From Pseudorhodobacter turbinis (GTDB taxonomy: Bacteria; Pseudomonadota; Alphaproteobacteria; Rhodobacterales; Rhodobacteraceae): a stretch of 64,000 nt of DNA. Where the stretch lies: positions 1,617,001 through 1,681,000 of the forward strand of contig NZ_CP039964.1 in the NCBI RefSeq assembly GCF_005234135.1. Direction: 5' to 3'. The position numbers and the translations under genes are program-made. The notes beneath the pieces are model-generated. The model saw nothing but the letters and a program-made list of their open reading frames with translations, searched no databases and was not told where the DNA came from. Shown piece by piece: positions 38,358 to 46,776 of this stretch (positions are counted from its first letter, which is position 1; the number at the start of each line of letters is the position of its first letter).

Positions 38358-39377
38358 TTACGCGCTCTCAAACCCGGTCAACGTGCTGGTCAAATTATCG
38401 CCAAGCTCTTTACACAGATATCCACCCTCTTGGACAAAAAGGGTTGGCAGGCCCAGACCCGCAATTGCAGCACCAATTCGGCCAAACCCCTCGGTCGTGA
38501 CCGCAAGACCTTTAAACGGATCGTCAATAAACGCATCAAGGCCCAAGGCAACCACCACCACATCCGCACCAAAACTGCGAATTTGTTGCAATGCAACATC
38601 CAGCCCCGCCAGAAAACCCGCATCATCCGTGCCACGAGACAGGCAAAGATTAAGGTTATACCCCAGCCCTGCGCCCTCGCCTCTCTCATCGGTGTGGCCC
38701 CAGAAGAACGGGTAAAACCGCGCCGGATCCGCGTGGAGAGAGACCGTCAACACATCCCGACGATTATAAAAAATGCCCTGCGTGCCGTTGCCATGATGAA
38801 CATCGACATCCAGAATCGCTGGCCGTTTTCCTTGCGCCAAAAGCCGTTCGGCGGCGATGGCGGAATTGTTCAAGAAACAAAAACCCCCTGCAAGGTCGCC
38901 AAAGGCATGGTGTCCCGGCGGACGCGATAGCGCATAAACCGCACGCTCTGTCGTCAAAAGATCAGCACCGGTTATAGCACTTTGGGCAGACCAGTAAGCG
39001 GCCTCCCAAGTGCCGCTTGCGATCGGGCAGGCGGTATCAGCTTGGTGAAATCCAGCCTGTCCGATCGCGGATTTCGGGTAGCTGTCGGTCCTATTTGCGG
39101 GGTGTATATTGGGGATAACCTCTTCCCCAGCGCCATCAATCCGCCGCCATCGCGTATAGATATTTTGCAAAAACGTCAAATATTCCGCCGAGTGGATTGC
39201 GGCAATCGGGCCAAGCCCCGCATCATCCGGCGCCTGCACCGTGCAGCCTGCAGCCTTTGCCCCGATCAACAGCCGGTCAATGCGCTCCGGCTGTTCGGGG
39301 TTGGGCAAAAGCGCGCCGTTGGCCATAAAATTCTTGGGCTGATGCTTCCATTGCCGTTCGTCAAATATCGCCTTCAT
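38358..39377 (-). CDS. acetylpolyamine amidohydrolase / histone deacetylase family
   Basis: A 339-residue zinc deacetylase of the arginase/deacetylase fold. It follows the acetylpolyamine amidohydrolase pattern: GQAGFHQADTACPIASGTWEAAYWSAQSAI, SRPPGHHAFGD (His156/157), LDVDVHHGNGTQ (Asp192, His194), ALGLDAF (Asp281) and VQEGGY (Tyr320). Such enzymes remove N-acetyl groups from polyamines, lysine-like or other small amines. It is the last gene of an eight-gene operon with an ABC importer, aminotransferase and BKACE, overlapping the GNAT gene by four bases. This points to a small N-acetyl amine, not to histones. Confidence 0.87.
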   Translation of the reverse strand: MKAIFDERQWKHQPKNFMANGALLPNPEQPERIDRLLIGAKAAGCTVQAPDDAGLGPIAAIHSAEYLTFLQNIYTRWRRIDGAGEEVIPNIHPANRTDSYPKSAIGQAGFHQADTACPIASGTWEAAYWSAQSAITGADLLTTERAVYALSRPPGHHAFGDLAGGFCFLNNSAIAAERLLAQGKRPAILDVDVHHGNGTQGIFYNRRDVLTVSLHADPARFYPFFWGHTDERGEGAGLGYNLNLCLSRGTDDAGFLAGLDVALQQIRSFGADVVVVALGLDAFIDDPFKGLAVTTEGFGRIGAAIAGLGLPTLFVQEGGYLCKELGDNLTSTLTGFESA

Positions 39378-39817
39378 GGCTGTCCTTTCAGGCGATCCAG
39401 CGCCACCCCGTTCAAAATCATGTTGGTTTCATCTTGGGCAGAAAACCCTACGCGTTCATAAAACTGCTGCCCGCGTAAATTGGCATCATAGACAGATAGT
39501 TTCACAAAAGCCGGGTCCCATTCCTGCAAAGCTGCCGCTAACAAACGCTGGCCGACCCCCTGCCCGCGCGCCTCTTCTGACACCCACAGATCGGAAATAT
39601 AAAGCCCCATGCCGCCCCGCGTCGTCGAGAAAAGCGGCGTCGCCAACAGCGCGCCAATTGGCGAATGATCCACAGCCAAAAGTGCGCGCCACGTTGGTGC
39701 AGCAGCCGTCAGCGCGGAAAGGCTGGCCAAATGCTGATCTCCCAGATCTTGCGAAAGCCGGGTAAGCGCTTCGTGCAGAAGGGGAATATCCGCTGTGGTG
39801 ACAGGAAAGATACGCAT
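39374..39817 (-). CDS. GNAT family N-acetyltransferase
   Basis: A 147-residue GNAT protein. The acetyl-CoA pyrophosphate loop is EEARGQGVGQRLLAAAL, followed by the beta-strand/helix VKLSVYDANLRGQQFYERVGF. Substrate unknown. It starts directly after the BKACE stop codon and overlaps the deacetylase gene downstream, so acetylation and deacetylation activities are made from one transcript. It may detoxify an intermediate. Confidence 0.86.
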   Translation of the reverse strand: MRIFPVTTADIPLLHEALTRLSQDLGDQHLASLSALTAAAPTWRALLAVDHSPIGALLATPLFSTTRGGMGLYISDLWVSEEARGQGVGQRLLAAALQEWDPAFVKLSVYDANLRGQQFYERVGFSAQDETNMILNGVALDRLKGQP

Positions 39818-40744
39818 CTACATCGTCGTCCGGTCAGCACCCTTCAGATGCAACATCGCGCGCGCTTCTGTGGGCGTGGCGACTTCGCGGCCCAGCTCTT
39901 CGACGATCCGGCGAATTTTTGCGACTTGATCGGCATTGGATTTTGCCAAAACACCGCGCGAGATCATCAAGTTATCTTCCAGCCCGACACGCACATGCCC
40001 GCCCATAATCGCCGACATGGTGATCAGCGGGATTTGATGACGACCCGCTGCAAGCACCGAAAACGTATAGTCCTGCCCGAAAAGCTTATCCGCGATCAGC
40101 TTCATATGCGTCAGGTTTTCCGGGTCCGGCCCGATGCCCCCCAAAACGCCAAAGACAAACTGGATAAACAGCGGCGCCTGCACCAATCCGCGATCCACAA
40201 AATGGCGCAGCATATAGAGATGGCTTACATCATAGCATTCAAATTCGAACCTGGCACCGCGCTGCGCACCCATCTGCTCCATCACATGGGCCATATCGCG
40301 GGGGGTGTTCTTGAACACCAGATCGTCGGAATTCTCCAAGAACGGCTTTTCCCAGTCAAATTTCCACTCGGTAATCCGGTCAGCCGCCGGATAAAGCGCG
40401 AAATTCATCGTGCCCATATTAAGCGAGCACATCTCTGGCGCGGCCAGTTTCGGGGCGGCGAGCCTTTGATCCAGCGTCATCGTGGCGCTACCGCCGGTCG
40501 AGATATTGATCACCGCATCTGTGGCCTGCTTGATCCGTGGCAGAAAGGCCATGAAATGCTCAGGCGCGGATGACGGGCGACCATCCAGTGGATCGCGAGC
40601 ATGAAGATGCAAAATCGCGGCACCGGCAGCGGCGGCATCCACCGCATTTTGTGTGATCTCATCCGCCGTTACCGGCAGATAGGGCGACATCGAGGGGGTG
40701 TGGATGGAGCCGGTCACAGCACAAGTGATGATGATTTTTGACAT
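39818..40744 (-). CDS. beta-keto acid cleavage enzyme (BKACE, DUF849)
   Basis: A 308-residue TIM-barrel enzyme of the BKACE family, whose first member is 3-keto-5-aminohexanoate cleavage enzyme Kce. Marks: IIITCAVTGSIHTPSMSPYLPVTADEI at the N-terminus, AAAILHLHARDP with metal-binding His residues, STGG, and ARFEFECYDVSHLYML. It converts a beta-keto acid plus acetyl-CoA to acetoacetate and a new acyl-CoA. A 1-bp gap separates it from the aminotransferase, which could supply the beta-keto acid. An upstream frame is open, but ATG 40744 is the family start. Confidence 0.9.
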   Translation of the reverse strand: MSKIIITCAVTGSIHTPSMSPYLPVTADEITQNAVDAAAAGAAILHLHARDPLDGRPSSAPEHFMAFLPRIKQATDAVINISTGGSATMTLDQRLAAPKLAAPEMCSLNMGTMNFALYPAADRITEWKFDWEKPFLENSDDLVFKNTPRDMAHVMEQMGAQRGARFEFECYDVSHLYMLRHFVDRGLVQAPLFIQFVFGVLGGIGPDPENLTHMKLIADKLFGQDYTFSVLAAGRHQIPLITMSAIMGGHVRVGLEDNLMISRGVLAKSNADQVAKIRRIVEELGREVATPTEARAMLHLKGADRTTM

Positions 40745-40745
40745 C

Positions 40746-42077
40746 TTAGGCCACCTTTGCGGGCAGTTCCGCCATATATTGCGCAAGGGAACGGTCGAGG
40801 ATCTCGGTGATCTCATCAACCTGCGCCTCGCTTGTGATCAGCGGCGGGCAGACAAGGAAGTGGTCGCCAGAAGTGCCGCCCCGTGTGCGCCGCGAATAGA
40901 TGATCAACCCGTTATCATAGGCGATATCAACCAGCCGCGCATGGGCGTTCAGCGCCGGATCAAGCGGCGCTTTGGTCGCGCGATCGGCCATCAGCTCAAA
41001 TGCTGTCAGCAGGCCTTTGCCTCGCACATCCCCGATCAGGGCGTAGCGTTGCATCAAGCCTTCCAGCCGCTCTTGCAACACCGCACCTACACGCGCCGCG
41101 TTACCGACAAGATCGCGCTTGGCGATTTGGTCCAGCACCGCCGCCCCCGCCGCACAGGCCAAAGGGTTGCCGGCATAGGTGAAACCGTGGATGAAACCGC
41201 CGTTTTGCATTACGGCCTCAACGATATCATCCCGTGCGATCATCGCCCCCAAAGGCACATAGCCAGAGCCAAAACCTTTGGAAAGCGCGATCAGATCCGG
41301 CACCGTGCCCCAATGTTCCGCGCCGAAAAACCGCCCCGTTCGGCCTCCGCCTGTCATCACCTCATCATGGATCAATAACACGCCATATTGTGTGCATATC
41401 TCACGGATCCGCTGCATATAGCCCGCAGGCGGCACTAATGCCCCGGTAGAGGCCCCGCCGACAGGCTCCACCACAAAGGCCATAACGGTCTCGGAGCCTT
41501 CTTGCAAAATCGCCGCCTCCAGCATGTTGGCGTAATGCAGGCCCGTCGCTGGATCATCCGCATCCAAACCATCAAGATAGGCGCGCGGCGCCGGTATTTT
41601 CGGCATCCGTTGCATCATCGGATCAAAGGGGGCCGCCATCGGCGCATAGCCGGTGATGGCCAAAGCGCCCAAAGTACAGCCGTGATAGGATGGATAGCGC
41701 GAGATCACCTTGTAGCGCTGCGCCTGACCCTGCGTCAGTACATATTGCCGTGCGAGTTTAAGCGTGCTTTCCACCGCCTCGGACCCGCCGGAAACAAAGA
41801 AAACCTTATTCAGACCCTCGGGCGCGAGGGCGGCGGTTTTACGCGCCAGTTCCTCAGAGCTTTCGGTCTGGAAATGCAGCCGGTAGCCGAAGGTGGATTT
41901 ATCCATCTGCGCGCGCATTGCCGCCAGCACGTCAGGGTCGGAATGCCCGAGGTTCGACACCATCGCCCCCGAGGACCCGTCGATATAGCGTTTGCCATCG
42001 ACATCCCACATATAGATGCCCTGCGCCCTGTCCAGCAAAGGGCGGGGCGATTTGGTCTGATAGAACAGGTTTGACAT
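40746..42077 (-). CDS. class III PLP aminotransferase
   Basis: A 443-residue omega-aminotransferase-type enzyme. Marks: YMWDVDGKRYIDGSSGAMVSNLGH, FVSGGSEAVESTLKLARQY, SYHGCTLGALAITGY, the metal/PLP stretch LLIHDEVMTGGGRTG and the PLP Lys in ALSKGFGSGYVPLGAM. Class III enzymes act on terminal amines and on beta-amino acids. It lies 1 bp from the ABC ATPase and 1 bp from BKACE, which suggests it makes a beta-keto acid from an imported beta-amino acid. Exact substrate unknown. An upstream frame is rejected; MSNLFYQ is the natural start. Confidence 0.92.
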   Translation of the reverse strand: MSNLFYQTKSPRPLLDRAQGIYMWDVDGKRYIDGSSGAMVSNLGHSDPDVLAAMRAQMDKSTFGYRLHFQTESSEELARKTAALAPEGLNKVFFVSGGSEAVESTLKLARQYVLTQGQAQRYKVISRYPSYHGCTLGALAITGYAPMAAPFDPMMQRMPKIPAPRAYLDGLDADDPATGLHYANMLEAAILQEGSETVMAFVVEPVGGASTGALVPPAGYMQRIREICTQYGVLLIHDEVMTGGGRTGRFFGAEHWGTVPDLIALSKGFGSGYVPLGAMIARDDIVEAVMQNGGFIHGFTYAGNPLACAAGAAVLDQIAKRDLVGNAARVGAVLQERLEGLMQRYALIGDVRGKGLLTAFELMADRATKAPLDPALNAHARLVDIAYDNGLIIYSRRTRGGTSGDHFLVCPPLITSEAQVDEITEILDRSLAQYMAELPAKVA

Positions 42078-42078
42078 C

Positions 42079-42849
42079 TTAGTCCCCGTTGCGTGCAAGA
42101 TGTTTGCGCAGGAAGTTGCGTGTGCGTTCCTCTTGCGGGTTTTTGAACAGCACACTTGGCGGGCCTTCTTCGACCACCACACCACCGTCCATAAAGATCA
42201 CCCGATCACAAACCGAGGCGGCGAAATCCATCTCATGGGTGACGATGACCATGGTCATATGTTCCTCGGCCAGCTGCTTCATGACCTGATTGACCTCTTC
42301 GACCAGCTCGGGGTCAAGCGCAGATGTCGCCTCGTCAAACAGCATCACTTTGGGTTTCATCGCCAAGGCGCGCGCGATGGCGACACGCTGCTTTTGACCG
42401 CCCGACAGGCGCGAGGGGTATTCGTCGATCTTCTCCAACAAGCCAACCTTAAGCAGTTGCTCCTCGGCCAGCGCATCCGCATCGGCCTCGCTGATGCCTT
42501 TCAACATTCGCGGCGCAAGCGTGATATTGCCGCGCACGGTCAGATGCGGAAACAGGTTGAAGTGCTGGAACACCATCCCGATATCCTGACGCACCTGGTT
42601 CACATGCTTTTCATACTGGCGCGGCGGCAGTTTGCGGTTGATCTGCACACCCTCCAGCCACACCTCACCCGAGGTCAGCGGGTCCAGCTCATTTATCGCG
42701 CGCAGAAGGGTGGATTTACCCGACCCCGACGGCCCGATAATGGCCACGATCTGCCCGCGTTCAACGGTCAGGTTAATATCCCGCAACACCTGCAAATTGC
42801 CAAAACTCTTGGCGGCGTTCTTGATTTCCACAAAGGCGGATGATGTCAT
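42079..42849 (-). CDS. polar amino acid ABC transporter, ATP-binding protein
   Basis: A 256-residue ABC ATPase. Walker A is GPSGSGKST, the signature [15 protein letters not shown] and Walker [14 protein letters not shown]; the switch His is in IVTHEMDFA. The pattern is that of the PAAT (GlnQ/HisP-like) family. A strong AAGGAGG site precedes the ATG. It powers the two permeases encoded directly upstream in the operon. Confidence 0.95.
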   Translation of the reverse strand: MTSSAFVEIKNAAKSFGNLQVLRDINLTVERGQIVAIIGPSGSGKSTLLRAINELDPLTSGEVWLEGVQINRKLPPRQYEKHVNQVRQDIGMVFQHFNLFPHLTVRGNITLAPRMLKGISEADADALAEEQLLKVGLLEKIDEYPSRLSGGQKQRVAIARALAMKPKVMLFDEATSALDPELVEEVNQVMKQLAEEHMTMVIVTHEMDFAASVCDRVIFMDGGVVVEEGPPSVLFKNPQEERTRNFLRKHLARNGD

Positions 42850-42864
42850 CTTTGCCTCCTTTCC

Positions 42865-43521
42865 TTAGCGCGAAGCGGCTATGCGGCGTTCTAGCCGACG
42901 CAAGCCAGCCTCCAGCGCGAGGTTGATGATATAATAGCAAAAAGCAGCGGCGAGGTAGAATTCAAAGGGCCGGTAGGTGCGGCTGATAGATTGCTGTGCG
43001 GCCAGCGTCAGCTCCATCACGCCGATCACGGACACCAGCGCGGAATCCTTGAGCAGGGCGATCATATTGTTGCCCATCGGCGGGATAACCGCATGAACCG
43101 CCTGCGGAATAACGATCCGGCGCAGGGTTTGCCCGCGTGAAAGACCAAGCGTGCGCGCGCCCTCATATTGGCCCTTATCCACCGCCAAGATCGAGGATTG
43201 GATCAGTTCCGAATTATAAACCGCAAAATGCAGCCCCAAGCCGATGATGCCGGCAACAAAGGCAGGCAGGTCGATCCCGATCTGGATCAGCCCGAAATAG
43301 ATCAAGAACAGTTGCAGCAGCAGTGGTGTGCCCATGAAAAGCCACGCAAACAAGCGCATCGGCAGGCGGATAAACCAAGGTGCATAAAGGGCCGCCACGG
43401 CGAACATGATACCGCCGAAAAACGACAGAATACCGGCACCTAGAGTGATGGCCACCGTCCATGCCATGCCTTGCAAAAGCACGCCGAAGTAGCCGGGCAC
43501 GACGCTAAAATCAAGTCCCAT
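42865..43521 (-). CDS. polar amino acid ABC transporter permease
   Basis: A 218-residue permease with about five membrane helices. The EAA-type loop is ARTLGLSRGQTLRRIVIPQAVHAVIPPMGNNMIALLKDSALVSVIG, typical of PAAT permeases (HisM/HisQ). It forms a heterodimer with the permease encoded 21 bp upstream. GGAGA precedes the ATG. Confidence 0.93.
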   Translation of the reverse strand: MGLDFSVVPGYFGVLLQGMAWTVAITLGAGILSFFGGIMFAVAALYAPWFIRLPMRLFAWLFMGTPLLLQLFLIYFGLIQIGIDLPAFVAGIIGLGLHFAVYNSELIQSSILAVDKGQYEGARTLGLSRGQTLRRIVIPQAVHAVIPPMGNNMIALLKDSALVSVIGVMELTLAAQQSISRTYRPFEFYLAAAFCYYIINLALEAGLRRLERRIAASR

Positions 43522-43542
43522 AGCGGTTCTCCCCTTGCCCGG

Positions 43543-44190
43543 TCATACGATCCGCGCCTTGCGGTCCAACCATGAAATGCCTTGGCCGACGATATAAATG
43601 ATGACCATGTACAAAATGCCCGACAGCAGGAACATCTCGAACGGTTTATAGGTGGACCCGATGTAGCGCTGCGCGGTGTAGGTCAGCTCCACCACCGAAA
43701 TGGCGGCAACCAGGGCCGTGCCTTTTATCAGCGCGTTGATGTTCACGCCCAAGGGCCGGATCATCATGCGCATGGCTTGCGGCAGCACAACTTTGCGCAT
43801 AGTTTCCCAACGCGACATGCCAAGCGTGCGCGCGGCCTCTGTCTGGCCCTTGTCGACGGAAACGATGGCGCCCCGTATGGTTTCGGTCATATAGGCACCG
43901 ATATTGACGCCCAGCCCGATCACCCCGGCATCAAAGGCATCCAGATTGATGCCAATCTGCGGTCCCCCGAAATAGAGGATGAACAGTTGGATCAGCGCAG
44001 GCGTGCCGCGAAAAATGCTGACGTACACCGCCGCGATCGCACGCAACACCACGTTACGCGACAGCCGGGCAGCAGCCCCCAAGGCCCCGCACGTAAGCCC
44101 TAAAATCGTGGTCAGAACTGACAATTCAATCGTGACCCACGCCGCTTCCACAAAGAAGGGATAGACGCGAAGGATCAGGTCAATATCCAT
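43543..44190 (-). CDS. polar amino acid ABC transporter permease
   Basis: A 215-residue inner-membrane permease. The conserved loop is ARTLGMSRWETMRKVVLPQAMRMMIRPLGVNINALIKGTALVAAIS. It is clearly related to, but different from, the neighbouring permease, as expected of a heterodimeric PAAT importer. It is the first gene after the internal hairpin that follows the binding-protein gene. Confidence 0.93.
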   Translation of the reverse strand: MDIDLILRVYPFFVEAAWVTIELSVLTTILGLTCGALGAAARLSRNVVLRAIAAVYVSIFRGTPALIQLFILYFGGPQIGINLDAFDAGVIGLGVNIGAYMTETIRGAIVSVDKGQTEAARTLGMSRWETMRKVVLPQAMRMMIRPLGVNINALIKGTALVAAISVVELTYTAQRYIGSTYKPFEMFLLSGILYMVIIYIVGQGISWLDRKARIV

Positions 44191-44223
44191 TTTAGTCCCT
44201 TTGGAGATAGTTTTGCGCGCTTA

Positions 44224-44250
44224 AAGCCCGCCGGAACCCCCGGCAGGCTT
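44224..44250 (-). promoter_or_regulatory. intra-operon stem-loop after the binding-protein gene
   Basis: On the minus strand AAGCCTGCCGG pairs with CCGGCGGGCTT (one mismatch) around a loop of five bases. It lies in the 74-bp gap between the binding-protein and first permease genes. Such hairpins commonly protect the upstream mRNA, giving excess binding protein; partial termination is the alternative. Confidence 0.6.
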
Positions 44251-44264
44251 TTCACGAAGTGGAT

Positions 44265-45050
44265 TTAGCGGATGTCGCCGCCGACCCATTCGTTCGCAAG
44301 CTCCATATAGGTGCCGTCTTCCATCATCTCATCCAGCGCGGCCTGCATTGCGGCTTTCAGCTCTGGGTTGCCCTTGCGAATGGCGATGCCTGCGGGGAAT
44401 TTTTCGGCATCTGGCGCCGGGATTTCAGCCAGATCATACTGCCCGCTTTTCATCGCCAACAAAACCGGGATGGAATCGTTGATCACCACATCAATCCGGC
44501 CGTTTGTCAGCTCCATAAGCAGCTCTGGCAGGCCTTTGTAGGTTTTTACGTTGTAACCCTGCGCGCGGGCCCATTCATCATGGGTTTCGCCCAAAGTCAG
44601 GCCAATAACGGCATCGTCCAGCTGTTCCAGCGTGGTGATATCGGAACCGGCCACGGTGAAAAACGCGCGCTTGGTGTTATAATAAGGACCGACAAAATCG
44701 ATCACTTTTTGCCGCTCTGCCGTGATCGACATAGAGCCTACAACCGCATCAAACTTATTGGCCAGCAACCCACCAATGATCCCGTCCCAAGCGGTCGTCA
44801 CCACCTCGACCTCGATGCCCATACGCTTGGCGATCTCTGCGCCGATCGCAGGGTCAAAGCCGACAACTTCGTTCTGGTCGTTCACGAAGTTGAAAGGCGG
44901 GTATTGCCCCGTCATGGCGATCTTCATCACGCCGCGTTCCTTCAGGCCTTCCAGCTCATCCGCGAAGGCGGCGGGGGCGAGGGTCAGACCCAATGCGGCA
45001 ATCCCGCCTGCAAGGACGCTACGGCGAAGGATGTTAGTGATCTTTGTCAT
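44265..45050 (-). CDS. amino acid ABC transporter substrate-binding protein
   Basis: A 261-residue periplasmic binding protein of the SBP_bac_3 family. The signal peptide ends at APAAFA. The mature part has GVMKIAMTGQYPPFNFVNDQNEVVGFDPAIGAEIAKRMG, the classic opening, and GSMSITAERQKVIDFVGPYY. It captures a polar amino acid-like ligand for the downstream permeases. A TTG two codons upstream is possible, but ATG 45050 follows GGGAG. Divergent from a LysR gene 134 bp away. Confidence 0.93.
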   Translation of the reverse strand: MTKITNILRRSVLAGGIAALGLTLAPAAFADELEGLKERGVMKIAMTGQYPPFNFVNDQNEVVGFDPAIGAEIAKRMGIEVEVVTTAWDGIIGGLLANKFDAVVGSMSITAERQKVIDFVGPYYNTKRAFFTVAGSDITTLEQLDDAVIGLTLGETHDEWARAQGYNVKTYKGLPELLMELTNGRIDVVINDSIPVLLAMKSGQYDLAEIPAPDAEKFPAGIAIRKGNPELKAAMQAALDEMMEDGTYMELANEWVGGDIR

Positions 45051-45153
45051 GTGCAAATCTCTCCCGGTTGTTTGCTTGGTATTGGGTCATTATCGCGCCC
45101 AAATATGTTTTCCACAAGCAGAGTTGCATTGCATGAGGTCATAGGGCAAATAG

Positions 45154-45181
45154 ATATTGAAAATATTGAAAATAGATTTCA
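45154..45181. promoter_or_regulatory. tandem repeat and inverted repeat in the LysR/ABC promoter
   Basis: Two tandem copies of ATATTGAAA (45154-45171) run into an inverted repeat TGAAA-N5-TTTCA (45167-45181) that ends 3 bp before the LysR start codon. The layout suits a LysR autoregulatory operator in the divergent promoter region; binding is inferred. Confidence 0.45.
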
Positions 45182-45184
45182 TCT

Positions 45185-46141
45185 ATGCTTAGAAAATACG
45201 AACAGCGCCTGCCCTGGCAATTGGATTGGAACCTGCTGCGCACTTTTATGGTGGTCGTGGACGAAGGTGGCATCACGCCCGCCGCAAATTTTCTGGGGCT
45301 AAAACAGCCCACCATCTCCGCCGCGCTCATGCGGCTGGAGGACAGCTTTGGCTGCAAGCTCATCAACCGCTCCCCCACACATTTCAGCGTCACACCCCGC
45401 GGGCAGGTGCTCTATGCCGAGGCACGTTCGGTCTTTGGCACTGTCTCACAGCTTCCCAACCTGATGAGCGGGCTGGATGACGAGGTGAGCGGCCATATCA
45501 GCATCGCCGTGGCCAGCCATGTTGTCTCCTCTCATTTTGATGCGGTGCTGGAACAGTTCAACGCGCACCACCCGCAGGTCACCTATAGTTTTTTAACCTT
45601 AGAAAGCGCCGAGGTGCTGGCAGATGTGCAGCAAAACCGCGTCACATTGGGGGTCTGTTTGCTAGAGGATAACAGCCGCAAGCTGGATCAACGCATCCTC
45701 TACCGTGAATATTTCGGGTTTTATTGCGGGCCAAAGCATCGGCTCTTTGGCCGCAAAGATATCCCCGTGTCAGAGCTGCGCGACGAATATGCCGTGTCAT
45801 TTGAGACGGATGAGACGACTGGCCCGCTGTTTGGTGTCGCCGCCTTGCGGGTGCAATTGGGGTTACAGCCGGGGCTTAAGGGGATCTCGTCCAGCTTGCT
45901 AGAGGTACGGCGGATGATCATCTCCAACATCGGTATTGGTGCGCTGCCGGTACATGTGGCCCGCCGCGATGTGGCTCAGGGCCTTTTGTGGCAACTGCCG
46001 CCCTATACCGCCCTGCCCGCAATCGATATCCATGTTGTGACCAACCCAAAACGCACCATGAACCGGGCCGAAGTCGGGATACTTTCCTTGCTGCAAACCA
46101 CGTTGGAAGAGACATCTCTTTCTGCGCGCACCTATAGCTGA
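45185..46141 (+). CDS. LysR-type transcriptional regulator
   Basis: A 318-residue LysR regulator. The N-terminal winged helix (about 14-75) has LDWNLLRTFMVVVDEGGITPAANFLGLKQPTISAALMRLEDSFG, and a substrate-binding domain follows from about residue 105. It is divergent from the eight-gene amine/amino acid operon and is its likely regulator. No ribosome-binding site is visible before ATG 45185, since the AT-rich repeat runs up to the start; leaderless translation or a slightly later start is possible. Confidence 0.9.
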   Translation: MLRKYEQRLPWQLDWNLLRTFMVVVDEGGITPAANFLGLKQPTISAALMRLEDSFGCKLINRSPTHFSVTPRGQVLYAEARSVFGTVSQLPNLMSGLDDEVSGHISIAVASHVVSSHFDAVLEQFNAHHPQVTYSFLTLESAEVLADVQQNRVTLGVCLLEDNSRKLDQRILYREYFGFYCGPKHRLFGRKDIPVSELRDEYAVSFETDETTGPLFGVAALRVQLGLQPGLKGISSSLLEVRRMIISNIGIGALPVHVARRDVAQGLLWQLPPYTALPAIDIHVVTNPKRTMNRAEVGILSLLQTTLEETSLSARTYS

Positions 46142-46201
46142 CTGACGTGGTCCGGCCCGTTAATCACCTTATTCCGCACAAAGATGCGGCCTAGGGCTGT
46201 T

Positions 46202-46213
46202 CCCGTTAACGGG
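46202..46213. promoter_or_regulatory. 12-bp perfect palindrome upstream of the flavin reductase gene
   Basis: CCCGTTAACGGG lies 59 bp before the flavin reductase start. It could be an operator for an unknown dimeric regulator. No further copy was noticed nearby. Confidence 0.3.
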
Positions 46214-46272
46214 TTGGCCATATGGTCGGCCCAAAGGGCGACAACGCCATTCCACCGCCCGACGGAGACGAA

Positions 46273-46773
46273 ATGACAGACGAGAGCTTTACCCCCGACG
46301 CCACCAACGCGCGCGCTTTTCGCGATGCTTTGGGCTGCTTTGCGACCGGCGTGACGATTGTTACGGTTGCGGGTGACCACGGGCCGATGGGGTTTACCGC
46401 CAACAGCTTTGCCAGCCTGTCGATGGACCCGCCGCTGGTGCTTTGGTCGCCTGCAAAGCGGTCCTCTCGGTTCGAACAATTCGCGGGGGCGCGGCACTAT
46501 GCCATTCATGTTCTGGCCGATGCCCAAGGCGATCTGATCCAGCGCTTCATTCGTGGCGGGCTGGGGTTTGAGGGCATGTCCTATCACCACAACGCCGAGG
46601 GGGTGCCCCTGATCGCGGGTGCGCTGGCGCGGTTTGACTGTGTGCAACATGCCACCCATGATGGCGGTGACCACCTGATTATCGTGGGCCGCGTGCTGCG
46701 TTGTGTCCGGAATGCAGGCGCGCCTTTGGTATTCACCCAAGGGCGATACGGCCAGTTTTCTGCGTCCGAATAA
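46273..46773 (+). CDS. flavin reductase family protein (FMN-binding)
   Basis: A 166-residue split-barrel flavoprotein. Marks: ALGCFATGVTIVTV, GFTANSFASLSMDPPLVLWSPAKRSSRFEQF and YAIHVLADAQGDL, followed by HDGGDHLIIVGRV. Members reduce FMN/FAD with NAD(P)H for a partner monooxygenase, or act as oxidoreductases themselves. No oxygenase component is adjacent. ATG 46273 follows GGAGA; a longer start at 46222 is less likely. Confidence 0.87.
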   Translation: MTDESFTPDATNARAFRDALGCFATGVTIVTVAGDHGPMGFTANSFASLSMDPPLVLWSPAKRSSRFEQFAGARHYAIHVLADAQGDLIQRFIRGGLGFEGMSYHHNAEGVPLIAGALARFDCVQHATHDGGDHLIIVGRVLRCVRNAGAPLVFTQGRYGQFSASE

Positions 46774-46776
46774 GGG

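Noticed and set aside
38358..39377. Histone deacetylase acting on nucleoid proteins
   Set aside because: The operon with an amino acid importer, aminotransferase and BKACE, and the acetylpolyamine amidohydrolase-like motifs, point to a small-molecule substrate.
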